64,000 nucleotides of DNA from Rhodospirillaceae bacterium (GCA_016712715.1 JADJQM010000002.1:992001-1056000); one strand, 5' to 3'; shown: positions 17,654 through 27,041, counted from the first letter of the stretch. The notes: generated by a model from the letters alone, not told the origin. Made by a program: numbers and translations.

Positions 17654-18268
17654 CTAGTCTTCCAGCGTTTCGGCGGCGTAGACGCCCCAGAATTCCGTCT
17701 TCATCATCCAGCCCTTGTAGCCCTGGACTTCCAGCCGGCACCAATCGCCGGCGCATTCCAGCACGTTGAGGATGACGCCGGGATCGACCAGCGCCACCGG
17801 CAGGGCGCCGGCTTCGGGGGATTTGCGCAAAGGCCGTTGCGTGTCCCGCACCAGGACATGGCGCTTGCCGACCAGCAGGGTCGACTTTACCCAGCCCACT
17901 ACCCCGTCATGGTCGCGGATGCGGCGCCAGATATCGAATTCCTCGATGATCTCGACCGGCAGCCCGGCCCGCTGATAGGTCCACAGGATGGGGTAAGTCT
18001 CGCCGGGACCGGCCCGCATATTGACCTCGCCCGATTGCAGGCTGGCAAAGCGCGGCAGCGGCAGCTTTTCCTGGGCTTGGGCCACGCCAAAAAAATGCAG
18101 GCACTCCGAATAGAGTTCAAAAGGCTCGGCGCCCGGGATTGGGCCGGATCGGATCAGCGCAGGGTTGGCAAAGACGACCAGGGCCAGGACGAGAAGAACC
18201 AGTCGCGCCAACCGGCCCAGCCGATTGCTACGGGAAGAGTGGGGGGGGATGGCCCGATTCGCGCTCAT
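17654..18268 (-). CDS. SH3 domain-containing exported or membrane-anchored protein
   Basis: 204 residues. One hydrophobic segment (LARLVLLVLALVVFANPAL) near the N-terminus is a signal peptide or anchor. Two bacterial SH3-like modules follow: the first from NMRAGPGETYPILWTYQ to GWVKSTLLVGK, the second from RKSPEAGALPVALV to GWMMKTEFWGVY. Such modules bind peptidoglycan or envelope proteins. It lies divergent to a 2-hydroxyacid dehydrogenase gene, a pairing I recall as frequent in alphaproteobacteria. Confidence 0.85.
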   Translation of the reverse strand: MSANRAIPPHSSRSNRLGRLARLVLLVLALVVFANPALIRSGPIPGAEPFELYSECLHFFGVAQAQEKLPLPRFASLQSGEVNMRAGPGETYPILWTYQRAGLPVEIIEEFDIWRRIRDHDGVVGWVKSTLLVGKRHVLVRDTQRPLRKSPEAGALPVALVDPGVILNVLECAGDWCRLEVQGYKGWMMKTEFWGVYAAETLED

Positions 18269-18497
18269 ATCCAGGCGATAAAGGGGTGCAGGGCTCGGGT
18301 CAAGTCATTGAAACCATAAGAGAGGTGCCAAGCGACGCCTTTGCGTCAATTGGGGCCGCGTTTGAGCCAGGGTGCGGCTGATTCGGGCCGTTCGGGCCCA
18401 GCCCCTCGACAAGCAAGGCAACCGCTTGCTACCACTCTTCCTGAGAAACGGGCGCCCAGACAACTTGCAAAGGCCCGTGCCGGGAGAAGTTGAGACC

Positions 18498-19481
18498 ATG
18501 AGCAACAAGCCTTTGGTGGTGGTGACGCGGAAGCTGCCGGATGTCATCGAGACGCGGATGATGGAATTGTTCAATGTGAAATTGAACCTCGATGACCATC
18601 CGCTGACCCAGGCCGAACTGATCGAGGCGGTGAAGATCGCTGACGTCCTTGTCCCGACCGTCACCGACCGGATCGATGCGGGCGTATTGGCGCAGGCCGG
18701 CGAGAAGCTGCGCCTGATCGCCTCCTTCGGCACGGGCGTCGATCATATCGACCTTGCTACCGCCAGGCAGCGTGGCATCACCGTCACCAACACGCCGGGT
18801 GTCCTCACCGAGGATACCGCCGACATGACCATGGCGCTCATCCTCGCCGTGTCCCGCCGCGTGTCGGAAGGCGAACGCCTGATCCGCTCCGGCAAATGGC
18901 AGGGCTGGGGACCGATGAGCATGCTCGGCCATCGTATCTACGGGAAGCGCCTCGGCATCATCGGCATGGGTCGCATCGGCCAGGCGGTCGCCCGTCGCGC
19001 CAGGGGCTTCGGCCTCTCGGTTCATTACCATAATCGCCGCCGGGTCAGCACCGCGGTCGAGCAAGCGCTGGAAGCCACCTATTGGGAGAGCCTCGACCAG
19101 ATGCTCTCGCGCATGGACATCATCTCGGTCAACTGCCCGCACACGCCGGCCACCTATCACCTGCTCTCGGCGCGGCGTCTCAAGCTCCTGCAGAAGCATG
19201 TATACGTCGTCAACACCGCCCGCGGCGAGATCGTCGACGAGAATGCCTTGACCCGCATGCTCGACAAGAACGAGATCGCCGGCGCCGGCCTCGACGTGTT
19301 CGAGCATGAACCGGCCCTGAACCCCAAGCTCATGAAGCTCGACAATGTCGTTCTCCTGCCGCATATGGGCTCGGCCACGATCGAGGGCCGCACCGATATG
19401 GGCGAAAAGGTCATCATCAACATCAAGACTTTCGCCGACGGTCACAAGCCGCCGGACCGGGTATTGGAAGCATTGCTTTGA
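18498..19481 (+). CDS. D-2-hydroxyacid dehydrogenase (glyoxylate/hydroxypyruvate reductase-like)
   Basis: 327 residues from the ATG at 18498, preceded by GGGAGAAG. NAD(P)-binding Rossmann motif GMGRIGQAVARRARG; catalytic Arg/Glu/His set is consistent with NTARGEIVDE and LLPHMGSATIEGR. It reduces short 2-oxo acids such as glyoxylate or hydroxypyruvate; exact substrate not decidable. A strong intrinsic terminator follows immediately. Confidence 0.9.
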   Translation: MSNKPLVVVTRKLPDVIETRMMELFNVKLNLDDHPLTQAELIEAVKIADVLVPTVTDRIDAGVLAQAGEKLRLIASFGTGVDHIDLATARQRGITVTNTPGVLTEDTADMTMALILAVSRRVSEGERLIRSGKWQGWGPMSMLGHRIYGKRLGIIGMGRIGQAVARRARGFGLSVHYHNRRRVSTAVEQALEATYWESLDQMLSRMDIISVNCPHTPATYHLLSARRLKLLQKHVYVVNTARGEIVDENALTRMLDKNEIAGAGLDVFEHEPALNPKLMKLDNVVLLPHMGSATIEGRTDMGEKVIINIKTFADGHKPPDRVLEALL

Positions 19482-19487
19482 CATTGA

Positions 19488-19521
19488 CGGCCCGCGGCGA
19501 TCATCGCCGCGGGCCGTTTTT
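19488..19521 (+). terminator. Intrinsic terminator after the 2-hydroxyacid dehydrogenase gene
   Basis: A near-perfect GC-rich hairpin (CGGCCCGCGGCGAT / ATCGCCGCGGGCCG, 19488-19516) is followed by five T residues at 19517-19521, seven bases after the stop codon. Confidence 0.92.
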
Positions 19522-19591
19522 GCAAAAGAGCGGAAATGGTCGCACAGCGTAACGCTATCCTGGTGATCCGATCGAAGACAGGCGGAGTTCG

Positions 19592-19996
19592 ATGAAGAGC
19601 TGGACCGACAAGCTGCAATCCACCACGCCGCACGAAATCAAGCGGATGCCGGTGACGCGTGCCGGCGTTGCCAAGGGCGGCGCCATGCTGCTCCCCTCCG
19701 TGCGCATGATCGATGAGTTCATACGCGATATTCCGCGCCGCCAGCAAATGAGTGTCGTGGAAATGCGCGCCGAGCTTGCAAAACGGCACAAGGCGGACGG
19801 CGCCTGCCCGGTCTATACCGGCTATCACCTGCGCACCTGCGCGGAAGCCGCCTTCGAAGCCTATGCCCAAGGCATGCCACTTACCAAGGTGACGCCGGTC
19901 TGGCGTGTGCTGGATGAAAAGGCGCTGACGCTGAAGAAGTTGAGTGCCGCCAATCGGGAGTTGATCCTGGCGCAGCGCAAACGCGAAGGGCTTTAG
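19592..19996 (+). CDS. Conserved hypothetical protein
   Basis: 134 residues, soluble, no signal peptide. Motifs ACPVYTGYHLRTCAEAAFEA and TPVWRVLDEK look conserved, and I have the impression of related short proteins in other alphaproteobacteria, but I cannot name the family. It has its own space after the strong terminator and converges with the membrane protein gene at 20009. Confidence 0.7.
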   Translation: MKSWTDKLQSTTPHEIKRMPVTRAGVAKGGAMLLPSVRMIDEFIRDIPRRQQMSVVEMRAELAKRHKADGACPVYTGYHLRTCAEAAFEAYAQGMPLTKVTPVWRVLDEKALTLKKLSAANRELILAQRKREGL

Positions 19997-20008
19997 GAAG
20001 CGCCCGTA

Positions 20009-20521
20009 TCAGAAGACCTCGGTTTTGGATCGCGGGACTGCCGGTGCGATGCCAATCCGCCAGAAGATCCAGCCGGACAGGGCGCCAGCCGGTGCCAGGA
20101 CCGAGCCAAGGATGGCAGCGCCGAGATGCCAATCGCGCATGGTCCCCAATACCACGCCAGGAAAGAATACCATGTAGGGAAGCGGGCCAAAGAGGTCCAG
20201 CACGCCCGAGCCGACGAAGAATCCGAGCGCCAGCAGAAACACGGCAATGGTGCCCACCGCAATGCATTCGACCATGCCGACACGACCGCGGAAGCGCGCG
20301 ACGACGTTGAGATAGACAAATGTGAACAGGATCGAGAATGCCCAGACAAAGGCGCCCGTTTCCGTCACATGCCCAAGCACGGCATAGATATTGCGGTCGC
20401 TATAAGACAGCACAAAGGCGGCAAAGCCGATATAGAGAGCCGGGAGCGGCGCAAGGAGAGCCGCGGCAATCAGCCGTCTCCAGCGCAGTGACGCCCAGTC
20501 GCGCACAAGCTCGCCGCTCAT
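20009..20521 (-). CDS. Four-helix integral membrane protein of unknown function
   Basis: 170 residues with about four membrane segments (LIAAALLAPLPALYIGFAAF, FVWAFSILFTFVYLNVV, VECIAVGTIAVFLLALGFFV, LGAAILGSVLAPAGALSG). The ATG at 20521 overlaps the moeB stop (ATGA), which suggests translational coupling and makes it the last gene of the coaBC-to-moeB run. No family recognised. Confidence 0.7.
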   Translation of the reverse strand: MSGELVRDWASLRWRRLIAAALLAPLPALYIGFAAFVLSYSDRNIYAVLGHVTETGAFVWAFSILFTFVYLNVVARFRGRVGMVECIAVGTIAVFLLALGFFVGSGVLDLFGPLPYMVFFPGVVLGTMRDWHLGAAILGSVLAPAGALSGWIFWRIGIAPAVPRSKTEVF

Positions 20522-21285
20522 GCGGCGCTTCCGCAAGTCTGGCAATGCGGATCGCGCTTGAAGCGCACCTCACGGAAGGCAGGGCCCAGCGCGTCATACA
20601 TGACAAGGCGGCCCGAAAGACTGTCGCCGATGCCGAGAATCTCCTTCAGCACCTCGGTCGCCTGCAGGGAGCCCATGACGCCGGCGACGGGGCCAAGAAT
20701 GCCGGCCTGTTCGCAGCGGGGGATGAGATCTTCCGGTGGCTGCTCCGGAAAAAGGCAGCGATAGCAAGGGTGTGGGTCGCCAAGATGCGCCTTGAAGGTC
20801 GAGAGTTGCGCCTCGAAGCGCAGAAGGGCTGCCGAAACCAGGGGCTTCTTCAGGCGGTAGCAGAGGTCGTTCAAGAGATAGCGGGTGTTGAAATTGTCGC
20901 TGCCATCGGCCACCAGGTCGAAGCGGGCGATGATAGCGGCCGCATTCTCGGCGTTGAGGCGCGCCGCGATCGGTTCAATGACGATATCGGGGTTGAGGGC
21001 GCGCAGGCGGGCGGCGGCACTCTCCACCTTGGGACGATCGACGGCGTTTGAATCGTGAATCACCTGGCGCTGCAGATTGGTGAGATCGACCGTATCGTCA
21101 TCGATCACCCCCAACGTGCCGATGCCGGCCGCAGCCAAATAGAGCAGCAGCGGGGCACCCAGTCCACCGGCGCCCACCACCAGCACCTTGGCGGCAAGCA
21201 ATTTCAGCTGACCATCCTCGCCCACCTCATCGAGGATGACGTTGCGGGCGTAACGTTCCAGCTGATGGTCAGTGAGTTCGGTCAT
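20518..21285 (-). CDS. moeB: MoeB/ThiF-type adenylyltransferase (HesA/MoeB/ThiF family)
   Basis: 255 residues from the ATG at 21285 (MTELTDHQLERYARN). It adenylates the C-terminal GlyGly of a sulfur-carrier protein such as MoaD or ThiS. The ATP-binding motif VLVVGAGGLGAPLLLYL and the conserved NLQRQV are present. Zinc ligands appear as CYRC near the middle and CQTC at the C-terminus. moaD and moaE are encoded some 42 kb away at the end of the window. Confidence 0.92.
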   Translation of the reverse strand: MTELTDHQLERYARNVILDEVGEDGQLKLLAAKVLVVGAGGLGAPLLLYLAAAGIGTLGVIDDDTVDLTNLQRQVIHDSNAVDRPKVESAAARLRALNPDIVIEPIAARLNAENAAAIIARFDLVADGSDNFNTRYLLNDLCYRLKKPLVSAALLRFEAQLSTFKAHLGDPHPCYRCLFPEQPPEDLIPRCEQAGILGPVAGVMGSLQATEVLKEILGIGDSLSGRLVMYDALGPAFREVRFKRDPHCQTCGSAA

Positions 21286-21305
21286 GGGGACCTCATCGAT
21301 TACGA

Positions 21306-21414
21306 GACCCCTCACCCCAACCCCTCTCCCCGGAGGGGCGAGGGACTTAGAAGCAAGGCTCGCTAGAAACCCCCTCGCCCCGCGCTTGCGGGGAGAGGGT
21401 CGGGGTGAGGGGGT
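21306..21414. repeat. Paired palindromic GC-rich repeat (REP-like), copy pair 4
   Basis: Inverted copies at about 21306-21343 and 21371-21414 with CTCGCTAGAAAC between them, the same spacer motif as in pair 2 and in the single copy near 58.9 kb. It fills the gap between cysK and moeB. Confidence 0.85.
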
Positions 21415-21418
21415 TTAC

Positions 21419-22375
21419 TTACTCCAGCCCCTCGAACAAAGCCGTCGATAGATAACGTTCTGCCGACGAAGGAAGGATGACCAGGATGCGCTTGCCTTCA
21501 TGGCCGGGGCGCTGGCCGATCTCGATGCCGGCGGTGAGGGCGGCACCGGATGAGATGCCGACCGGCATGCCTTCGATCTTTGCGACCTTGCGCGCCATGG
21601 CGAAGGCGTTGGCATTGGAGATGCGCAGCACCTCGTCGATGATTCCGCGGTTGAGAATGTCGGGCACGAAGCCCGCACCGATGCCCTGGATCTTGTGCGG
21701 GCCGGGCTGGCCGCCGGACAGCACCGGGCTGTCTTCCGGTTCGACCGCGACGATCTTCACGCCGGGGATTTCCTTCTTCAGGATCTCACCCACGCCGGTG
21801 ATGGTGCCGCCCGTGCCGACGCCGGAGACGAAGTAGTCGAGCTTGCCGCCGCAATCGGCGATGATTTCCTGTGCCGTCGTGTGACGATGCACTTCCGGGT
21901 TGGCGGCATTCTTGAATTGCTGCGGGATGACGGCGCCGGGCATCGCCGCGGCCAGCTCCTCGGCGCGCTGGATGGCGCCGGTCATGCCACGCGCGGCCGG
22001 CGTCAGTTCCAGCTCGGCTCCCAACAGACGCAGCATCTTGCGGCGCACCAGCGACATGCTTTCCGGCATGGTGAGGATAAGACGATAGCCCTTGGCCGCC
22101 GCCACGAAAGCGAGCGCGATGCCGGTATTGCCGCTGGTCGGTTCGATGAGCGTGCCGCCCGGCTGCAGCTTGCCGCTGGCCTCCAGCGCCTCGATCATGG
22201 CCAGGCCGATGCGGTCCTTGACCGAGGACAGCGGGTTGAAGAATTCGAGCTTGGCCAGTAATTCGGCCTTCACACCCTCGGCGCGGCCGAGCTTGCCCAG
22301 GCGCACGATGGGTGTGGCGCCGATGGTGGCGAGGAAATTGTCGTAGATCTTGCCGCGGAAGGTGGCTTTGCTCAT
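21419..22375 (-). CDS. cysK: Cysteine synthase A (O-acetylserine sulfhydrylase)
   Basis: PLP enzyme making cysteine from O-acetylserine and sulfide. 318 residues from the ATG at 22375. The PLP lysine is K53 in PLSSVKDRIG; substrate loop SGNTG and phosphate-binding GVGTGGTITG are present. It follows an Rrf2 regulator gene in the same direction, suggesting autonomous cysteine control. Confidence 0.95.
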   Translation of the reverse strand: MSKATFRGKIYDNFLATIGATPIVRLGKLGRAEGVKAELLAKLEFFNPLSSVKDRIGLAMIEALEASGKLQPGGTLIEPTSGNTGIALAFVAAAKGYRLILTMPESMSLVRRKMLRLLGAELELTPAARGMTGAIQRAEELAAAMPGAVIPQQFKNAANPEVHRHTTAQEIIADCGGKLDYFVSGVGTGGTITGVGEILKKEIPGVKIVAVEPEDSPVLSGGQPGPHKIQGIGAGFVPDILNRGIIDEVLRISNANAFAMARKVAKIEGMPVGISSGAALTAGIEIGQRPGHEGKRILVILPSSAERYLSTALFEGLE

Positions 22376-22424
22376 GGTCATGTTCCTTGTCTGGCGGAAG
22401 CGGCCCCTTGGGGGCCGGCGTTTC

Positions 22425-22880
22425 TTAGATGCTGAAATCAAGACGCTGCAGGGCGTCGGTCTGGATGCCGGCAGCCTGTGCCTTCTGGCACAGATCCTCC
22501 AGCGTCATCTCGTCGAGCTTGGTCAGCATTTCCTGTTGCAGCTCGCGCCAGACCGGCCGGACGATCTCCAGCGCCACGCGTGAGCCGGCCGCCGTCTGCA
22601 CCGGGTCCGGCGAACCCTCGAACTGGCGCACGGCACGGACGATCTCGCCCAGGTTGATGCGGCGCTTCTCGCGCGCCAGCACATAGCCGCCCTTGGGGCC
22701 GCGATGGCCGGCAAGGATGCCGGTGCGCACCAGATGCTGCAGCACCTGCTCGAGATAGCGGCGCGGGATTCCCTGGCGCGCGGAAATGTCGCCGGATTGC
22801 ACCGGTTGCGAGCCACCGTAATAGGCGATGTCGAGCACAGCTTCGATGGCGAAGAGAAGTCGTTTGGATGGATGTAGCAC
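22425..22880 (-). CDS. Rrf2 family transcriptional regulator (non-Fe-S type)
   Basis: 151 residues with the Rrf2 winged helix (ISARQGIPRRYLEQVLQHLV, GHRGPKGGYVLAREKRRI). The three clustered cysteines that hold the iron-sulfur cluster in IscR are absent; the only Cys is in LEDLCQKA near the C-terminus. Its place 49 bp upstream of cysK resembles CymR/CysR-like control of cysteine synthesis, so I infer it regulates cysK. Confidence 0.87.
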   Translation of the reverse strand: MLHPSKRLLFAIEAVLDIAYYGGSQPVQSGDISARQGIPRRYLEQVLQHLVRTGILAGHRGPKGGYVLAREKRRINLGEIVRAVRQFEGSPDPVQTAAGSRVALEIVRPVWRELQQEMLTKLDEMTLEDLCQKAQAAGIQTDALQRLDFSI

Positions 22881-22915
22881 GGAGCTTCCCCGTTCCTGTT
22901 TCTATCGTTTCTTGG

Positions 22916-23380
22916 TCATGAATTGGCGGTCTTTAGGCCAGTCGAGCCGAAGCCGCCGCTGCCACGCTCGGTCGATGGCAGTTCGGCCACTTCGTGCCAG
23001 GCCAGGCGCTCCACCTTCGCCAGCAGCAATTGCGCAATGCGCTCGCCGCGGCGCAGGGTCACCGGCACATCGGAGAGGTTAATGAGAATGATACCAACCT
23101 CGCCGCGGTAATCGGCATCGATCGTGCCCGGCGCGTTGAGGACGGTGATCCCCTGCTTGAGCGCCAGGCCAGACCGCGGCCGCACCTGTGCCTCATATCC
23201 CAGCGGCAGCGCGATGCTGATACCGGTCGGCACCAGGGCGCGACCCAAGGGCGGCAAAGTCAGATCGCTCACGATCGCCGCCAGAAGATCGAGCCCAGCG
23301 GCACCAGACGTCGCATAGGCCGGTAACGGCAGGTCGGCGCCATGGGGCAGGCGGGTGATGGCGACCTTGACGTCCGTCAT
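22916..23380 (-). CDS. dut: dUTP diphosphatase
   Basis: Hydrolyses dUTP to dUMP, keeping uracil out of DNA and feeding thymidylate synthesis. 154 residues with the five trimeric dUTPase motifs, including PRSGLALKQGI, GTIDADYRGEVGIIL and the C-terminal RGSGGFGSTG. The ATG at 23380 overlaps the coaBC stop (ATGA). Confidence 0.95.
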   Translation of the reverse strand: MTDVKVAITRLPHGADLPLPAYATSGAAGLDLLAAIVSDLTLPPLGRALVPTGISIALPLGYEAQVRPRSGLALKQGITVLNAPGTIDADYRGEVGIILINLSDVPVTLRRGERIAQLLLAKVERLAWHEVAELPSTERGSGGFGSTGLKTANS

Positions 23381-24585
23381 GTAGATGCTTTCTTGAAGTC
23401 GGCGGCGATGCGGGCAACGAGGCGCTGGGCAAGGTCGGTCTTGCTGAGGCGTGGCCACTCCTCCGCCCCCGCGGCATCGATGAAATAGACCTTGTTGTCT
23501 GCGCCGCCAAAGGTGCCGGTGTCCGGCGAGACGTCATTGGCGAGAATCCAGTCGCACTGCTTCTTGCGTCGCTTGGCGGTGGCGTGTTCGACCACTTTTT
23601 CGGTCTCGGCGGCAAAGCCGATGACGAGTTTCGGCCGTTTCGGACCGGGCGCGGCGACGGTCGCCAGGATGTCGGGATTGGTGGTGAGGTCGAGGCGCGG
23701 TGGCGCGTCGTTCTCGCGCTTTTTCATCTTCTGTCCGGCCAGTGTCGCCGGCCGCCAGTCGCTGACAGCCGCGGCGGCGACCATGATGTCGGCCGGCAGG
23801 TGTTCCAGCGTTTTTGCCAGCATCTCGGCCGCACTCTCGATATGGCGCACATGGCAGCCGGCCGGATCGGGCAAGGCGGTCGGGCCTGTGATCAGCGTCG
23901 TCTCGGCCCCGGCGGCGGCAAGGGCCGCGGCGATGGCGTGGCCCTGCTTGCCGGAGGATCGGTTGCCGATGAACCGCACCGGGTCGATCGCCTCATAAGT
24001 GGGGCCGGACGTGACCAGCGCCTTGAGCCCGGTGAGCGGGCCGGGCGAGAGGATCGCAAGGGCCGCCGCGACGATATCCAGGGGTTCGGCAAGCCGCCCG
24101 TCGCCGATCTCGCCACAGGCGAGGTCGCCCGCCCCCGGGCCAACCGTCCTCACGCCGCGCGCGCGCAGGGTGGCGACATTGGCCTGCACCGCCGGATGCG
24201 CCCACATGACGGCATTCATCGAGGGGGCGATCAGCACCGGACGGTCATTGGCGAGGAGGGCGGTCGTGGCGAGATCGTCGGCCAGACCATGGGCCATCTT
24301 GCCGATGATATCGGCGGTGGCGGGTGCCACCAGGACCAGATCGGCTTCCCGCACCAGCCGGATATGCCCCATCTCGGCTTCGTCGGTCAGGGAGAAGAGT
24401 TCGCTATAGACCTTGTCGCCAGCGAGCGAGGCCACAGAAAGCGGTGTCACGAACTCAGCGCCACCCTTGGTCAGGATGACGCGGAAGGCGAGTCCGCGCT
24501 CGCGGCCTCGGCGGATGATATCCAGCGCCTTATAGGCGGCGATGCCACCTGAGATGATCAGGAGAACCCGTTTTCCGGCGGTCAT
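23377..24585 (-). CDS. coaBC: Bifunctional phosphopantothenoylcysteine decarboxylase/phosphopantothenate-cysteine ligase
   Basis: 402 residues catalysing two steps of coenzyme A synthesis. N-terminal flavoprotein decarboxylase (ISGGIAAYKALDIIRR, APSMNAVMW) and C-terminal ligase (VTSGPTYEAIDPVRFIGNRSSG). First gene of a minus-strand run with dut, the Rrf2 gene, cysK, moeB and a membrane protein. In many alphaproteobacteria coaBC directly follows ubiB; here about 5.7 kb of accessory genes lies in between. Confidence 0.95.
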   Translation of the reverse strand: MTAGKRVLLIISGGIAAYKALDIIRRGRERGLAFRVILTKGGAEFVTPLSVASLAGDKVYSELFSLTDEAEMGHIRLVREADLVLVAPATADIIGKMAHGLADDLATTALLANDRPVLIAPSMNAVMWAHPAVQANVATLRARGVRTVGPGAGDLACGEIGDGRLAEPLDIVAAALAILSPGPLTGLKALVTSGPTYEAIDPVRFIGNRSSGKQGHAIAAALAAAGAETTLITGPTALPDPAGCHVRHIESAAEMLAKTLEHLPADIMVAAAAVSDWRPATLAGQKMKKRENDAPPRLDLTTNPDILATVAAPGPKRPKLVIGFAAETEKVVEHATAKRRKKQCDWILANDVSPDTGTFGGADNKVYFIDAAGAEEWPRLSKTDLAQRLVARIAADFKKAST

Positions 24586-24767
24586 GTCGCGTCATTCCAC
24601 AGTGAACTTTAGTATTTACTGTTTGCACTGGAGAAATTCAAGATATGCCCGGTCGGTCCCGTAGATTGCGCCCGACGCGCAGAAGGTATGAAAAAATCCT
24701 CTAAGATGCTGAAATATCAAGCAATATAACGTATCCTCGGCGACGGGTAAGCAGCATCCGTGCAGTT

Positions 24768-27041
24768 TCAGAAAATGAAGAAGTCGTCTGCCGTAATATC
24801 CGCCGGCAGGTTGGCGAGAGTCGCGACGAGCATTGCATCGTTATGCTGATTGCCGGTCGGGTCGTAGTAGAGGTTGCCGTTGCCCTTGTCATAGAGGATG
24901 CGATCGTCCGCATCACCTGCATCCTGCCACGCGGCGAATGACCCAGCGGCCAGAGACCCCAGCGCACCGGCCTGCCCGAAAACGGCGTGGTCCAGCCAGA
25001 TCGTGTCGGAGGGTGCCGAAAAATCGGTGATCGTGTCGGCATTGGCGGCAATCGGGGTCACGTCGAAGACGAAGCAATCCTTGTCGGCGCCACCCAGCAG
25101 CGTGTCCTGGCCGGCACCGCCGTCGAGTGAATCGTTGCCTGGCTGCCCGGACAGATAGTCATCGCCGTCGCCACCCACGAGCTGATCGCTGTTGGCGCCG
25201 CCATAGAGCTTGTCATTGCCAGCGCCACCCTCAACGACGTCATTGTTGTTTTCGCCATAGAGGGTGTCATTTCCGGCACCGCCACGGATAAGGTCGTTTC
25301 CAGAGCCACCCAACAGCGTGTCGCTGCCGATACCACCGGTCAGGTGATTTGCCAGGCTGTTGCCGATACCCGAGAACTTTCCACTGCCGGCAAAGGCCAG
25401 ATCTTCGACATTGGCGCCCAGCGTGTATTTGGACAGCGATGTTGTGACGAGGTCGATGCCCTGGCCGGCAAGCTCCGTCACGGTATCGCCGCTGGCATTG
25501 ACGATATAGCCGTCATCGCCCGCGCCACCGCGCATCGCATCATTTCCGCTGGTGCCGATGATGAGGTCGTTGCCGGCCGTGCCATTGCCACCTTCGACCA
25601 TGTCGCGGACGACGATGTCGATGACGTCGCTATGGCTGAGCCCGTCCTGGTCCGTCACCGTGACGGTCAGGTCGTGGCGGGAATCCGCTTCGAAATCCAG
25701 GCTGGCGCCCGCCCGGACACGGATCTCGGTGCCGATGATGTCAAACAGGCCGGCGCTCGCCCCGCCAAGGGTAAAGACATGGTGATCCCCGGCATCGGCG
25801 TCGATCGCCGTAAGGGTCGCCACGACGGTGCCACCTGCAGCATTCTCGTCCACCAAGCCGCCGGCGACAACAAATCCGGCTGGTGCTGTGTTGCTGTTCG
25901 TCACGACTGTCTCGATCGTCGATCCATTGAGCAGCCAAATGAGATCGGCGTAGCTCTCGGGAATGAGCGTGTCGACAAGGATGAGATGGGCCTGCCCCTG
26001 AGACAGGTCGAACAGCGTCTGCAACATGTCCCCGTCGGTGAATGTAAAATTCCTGATAGTGGTATCGGCATCGGCCGCCAGCCAGACATGCGCGGTCCCG
26101 CCAATGCCTCCGCTATGCGTCGGGTTGAGGCTGGTGCTGTTCTCAAGTGTTACCGAATCGCTCCAGATACGGAAACCGCGATTGTTTTCGTCGGCCACCG
26201 CGCCGACAAGAATGGTGTTGCTGGATTTGATGTCATAACCCGCATCGGTGTTGCCGCGTGCCACCGTGTCCTCGAAACGTATGTTGTAGACACCCCTCTC
26301 GGTCGTGAAGCCGTCGCCATTCCAATAGGTGCTGGCAGCACCCGTGGCCTTGCTGTTCGACATTTCGACCGCGCGCAACACGATGTCGTGGGCGGTTCCT
26401 TCAATCAGAACGCCGGATATGAAGGGGTCGGTGGTCTGTACACCACCATCTGCCGTCACATCCTCGATCAGCACGTCATGGCTGTCATATTTGAGGTGGA
26501 TGGCACCCTTCGCATAGCCGGTGATATCGACGTCGCGCACGGTAAGGCCGCTGATCGTGGCCGTGGTCGCAGAGCCGGATACATTGTTCTCGATGAACCG
26601 ATAAACATTATCGGCGTCGACATGCTCGATGGTGAGGTTGTCGATATCGGCACCGATGCGGAATGCGCCATTACCGACATTGCGGATCGCGAGATCCGCG
26701 AAATGGAGGTTGTCGGCGCCATCCAGCAAGCGGAACAGTTCCGAGCCTTGAGCTCCGCCGTCTGTCCAGTTCGGGGCCCGCATGCCGCTGATATCCGCCG
26801 CCATGGGATTGCCGAAACTGTCGACGCCCCGGATTGTCACGGGTGCGTCCAAGCTACCACCCGCCGTCAGGGAGATCTGCCCGCTGGGGTGATAGGTGCC
26901 CTGGTCAGCCAGCAGGAGAACCTCGCCACCTGGACCGGCGGCCGTGATCATTTTCGAGAGGTTCGTCAGGGTCGCCGCATTTTCGGGTGACGAACCATCC
27001 TTGAGGCCGCTGCCGGTGGGCGAAATGTAGCGAATGGTCAT
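24768..27041 (-). CDS. Right-handed beta-helix / cadherin-like / RTX exported protein
   Basis: 757 residues in three parts. Residues 1 to about 370 look like a right-handed parallel beta-helix (recurring DNLHFADLAIRNVGNGAFRI, NLTIEHVDADN, NIRFEDTVARGN, TLENSTSLNPTHSG turns), the fold of many polysaccharide lyases and epimerases. About 390-480 is cadherin-like (VVATLTAIDADAGDHHVFTL, LDFEADSRHDLTVTVTDQDG). About 485-670 are RTX calcium repeats, and a C-terminal domain ends in ADDFFIF as in type I secreted proteins. An exopolysaccharide-modifying enzyme is possible, but no active site can be assigned. No exporter genes nearby. Confidence 0.87.
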   Translation of the reverse strand: MTIRYISPTGSGLKDGSSPENAATLTNLSKMITAAGPGGEVLLLADQGTYHPSGQISLTAGGSLDAPVTIRGVDSFGNPMAADISGMRAPNWTDGGAQGSELFRLLDGADNLHFADLAIRNVGNGAFRIGADIDNLTIEHVDADNVYRFIENNVSGSATTATISGLTVRDVDITGYAKGAIHLKYDSHDVLIEDVTADGGVQTTDPFISGVLIEGTAHDIVLRAVEMSNSKATGAASTYWNGDGFTTERGVYNIRFEDTVARGNTDAGYDIKSSNTILVGAVADENNRGFRIWSDSVTLENSTSLNPTHSGGIGGTAHVWLAADADTTIRNFTFTDGDMLQTLFDLSQGQAHLILVDTLIPESYADLIWLLNGSTIETVVTNSNTAPAGFVVAGGLVDENAAGGTVVATLTAIDADAGDHHVFTLGGASAGLFDIIGTEIRVRAGASLDFEADSRHDLTVTVTDQDGLSHSDVIDIVVRDMVEGGNGTAGNDLIIGTSGNDAMRGGAGDDGYIVNASGDTVTELAGQGIDLVTTSLSKYTLGANVEDLAFAGSGKFSGIGNSLANHLTGGIGSDTLLGGSGNDLIRGGAGNDTLYGENNNDVVEGGAGNDKLYGGANSDQLVGGDGDDYLSGQPGNDSLDGGAGQDTLLGGADKDCFVFDVTPIAANADTITDFSAPSDTIWLDHAVFGQAGALGSLAAGSFAAWQDAGDADDRILYDKGNGNLYYDPTGNQHNDAMLVATLANLPADITADDFFIF

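Noticed and set aside
25344..26990. A 548-codon plus-strand frame opposite the beta-helix/RTX gene
   Set aside because: It mirrors the repeat codons of the minus-strand gene. No ribosome site or domain supports it.
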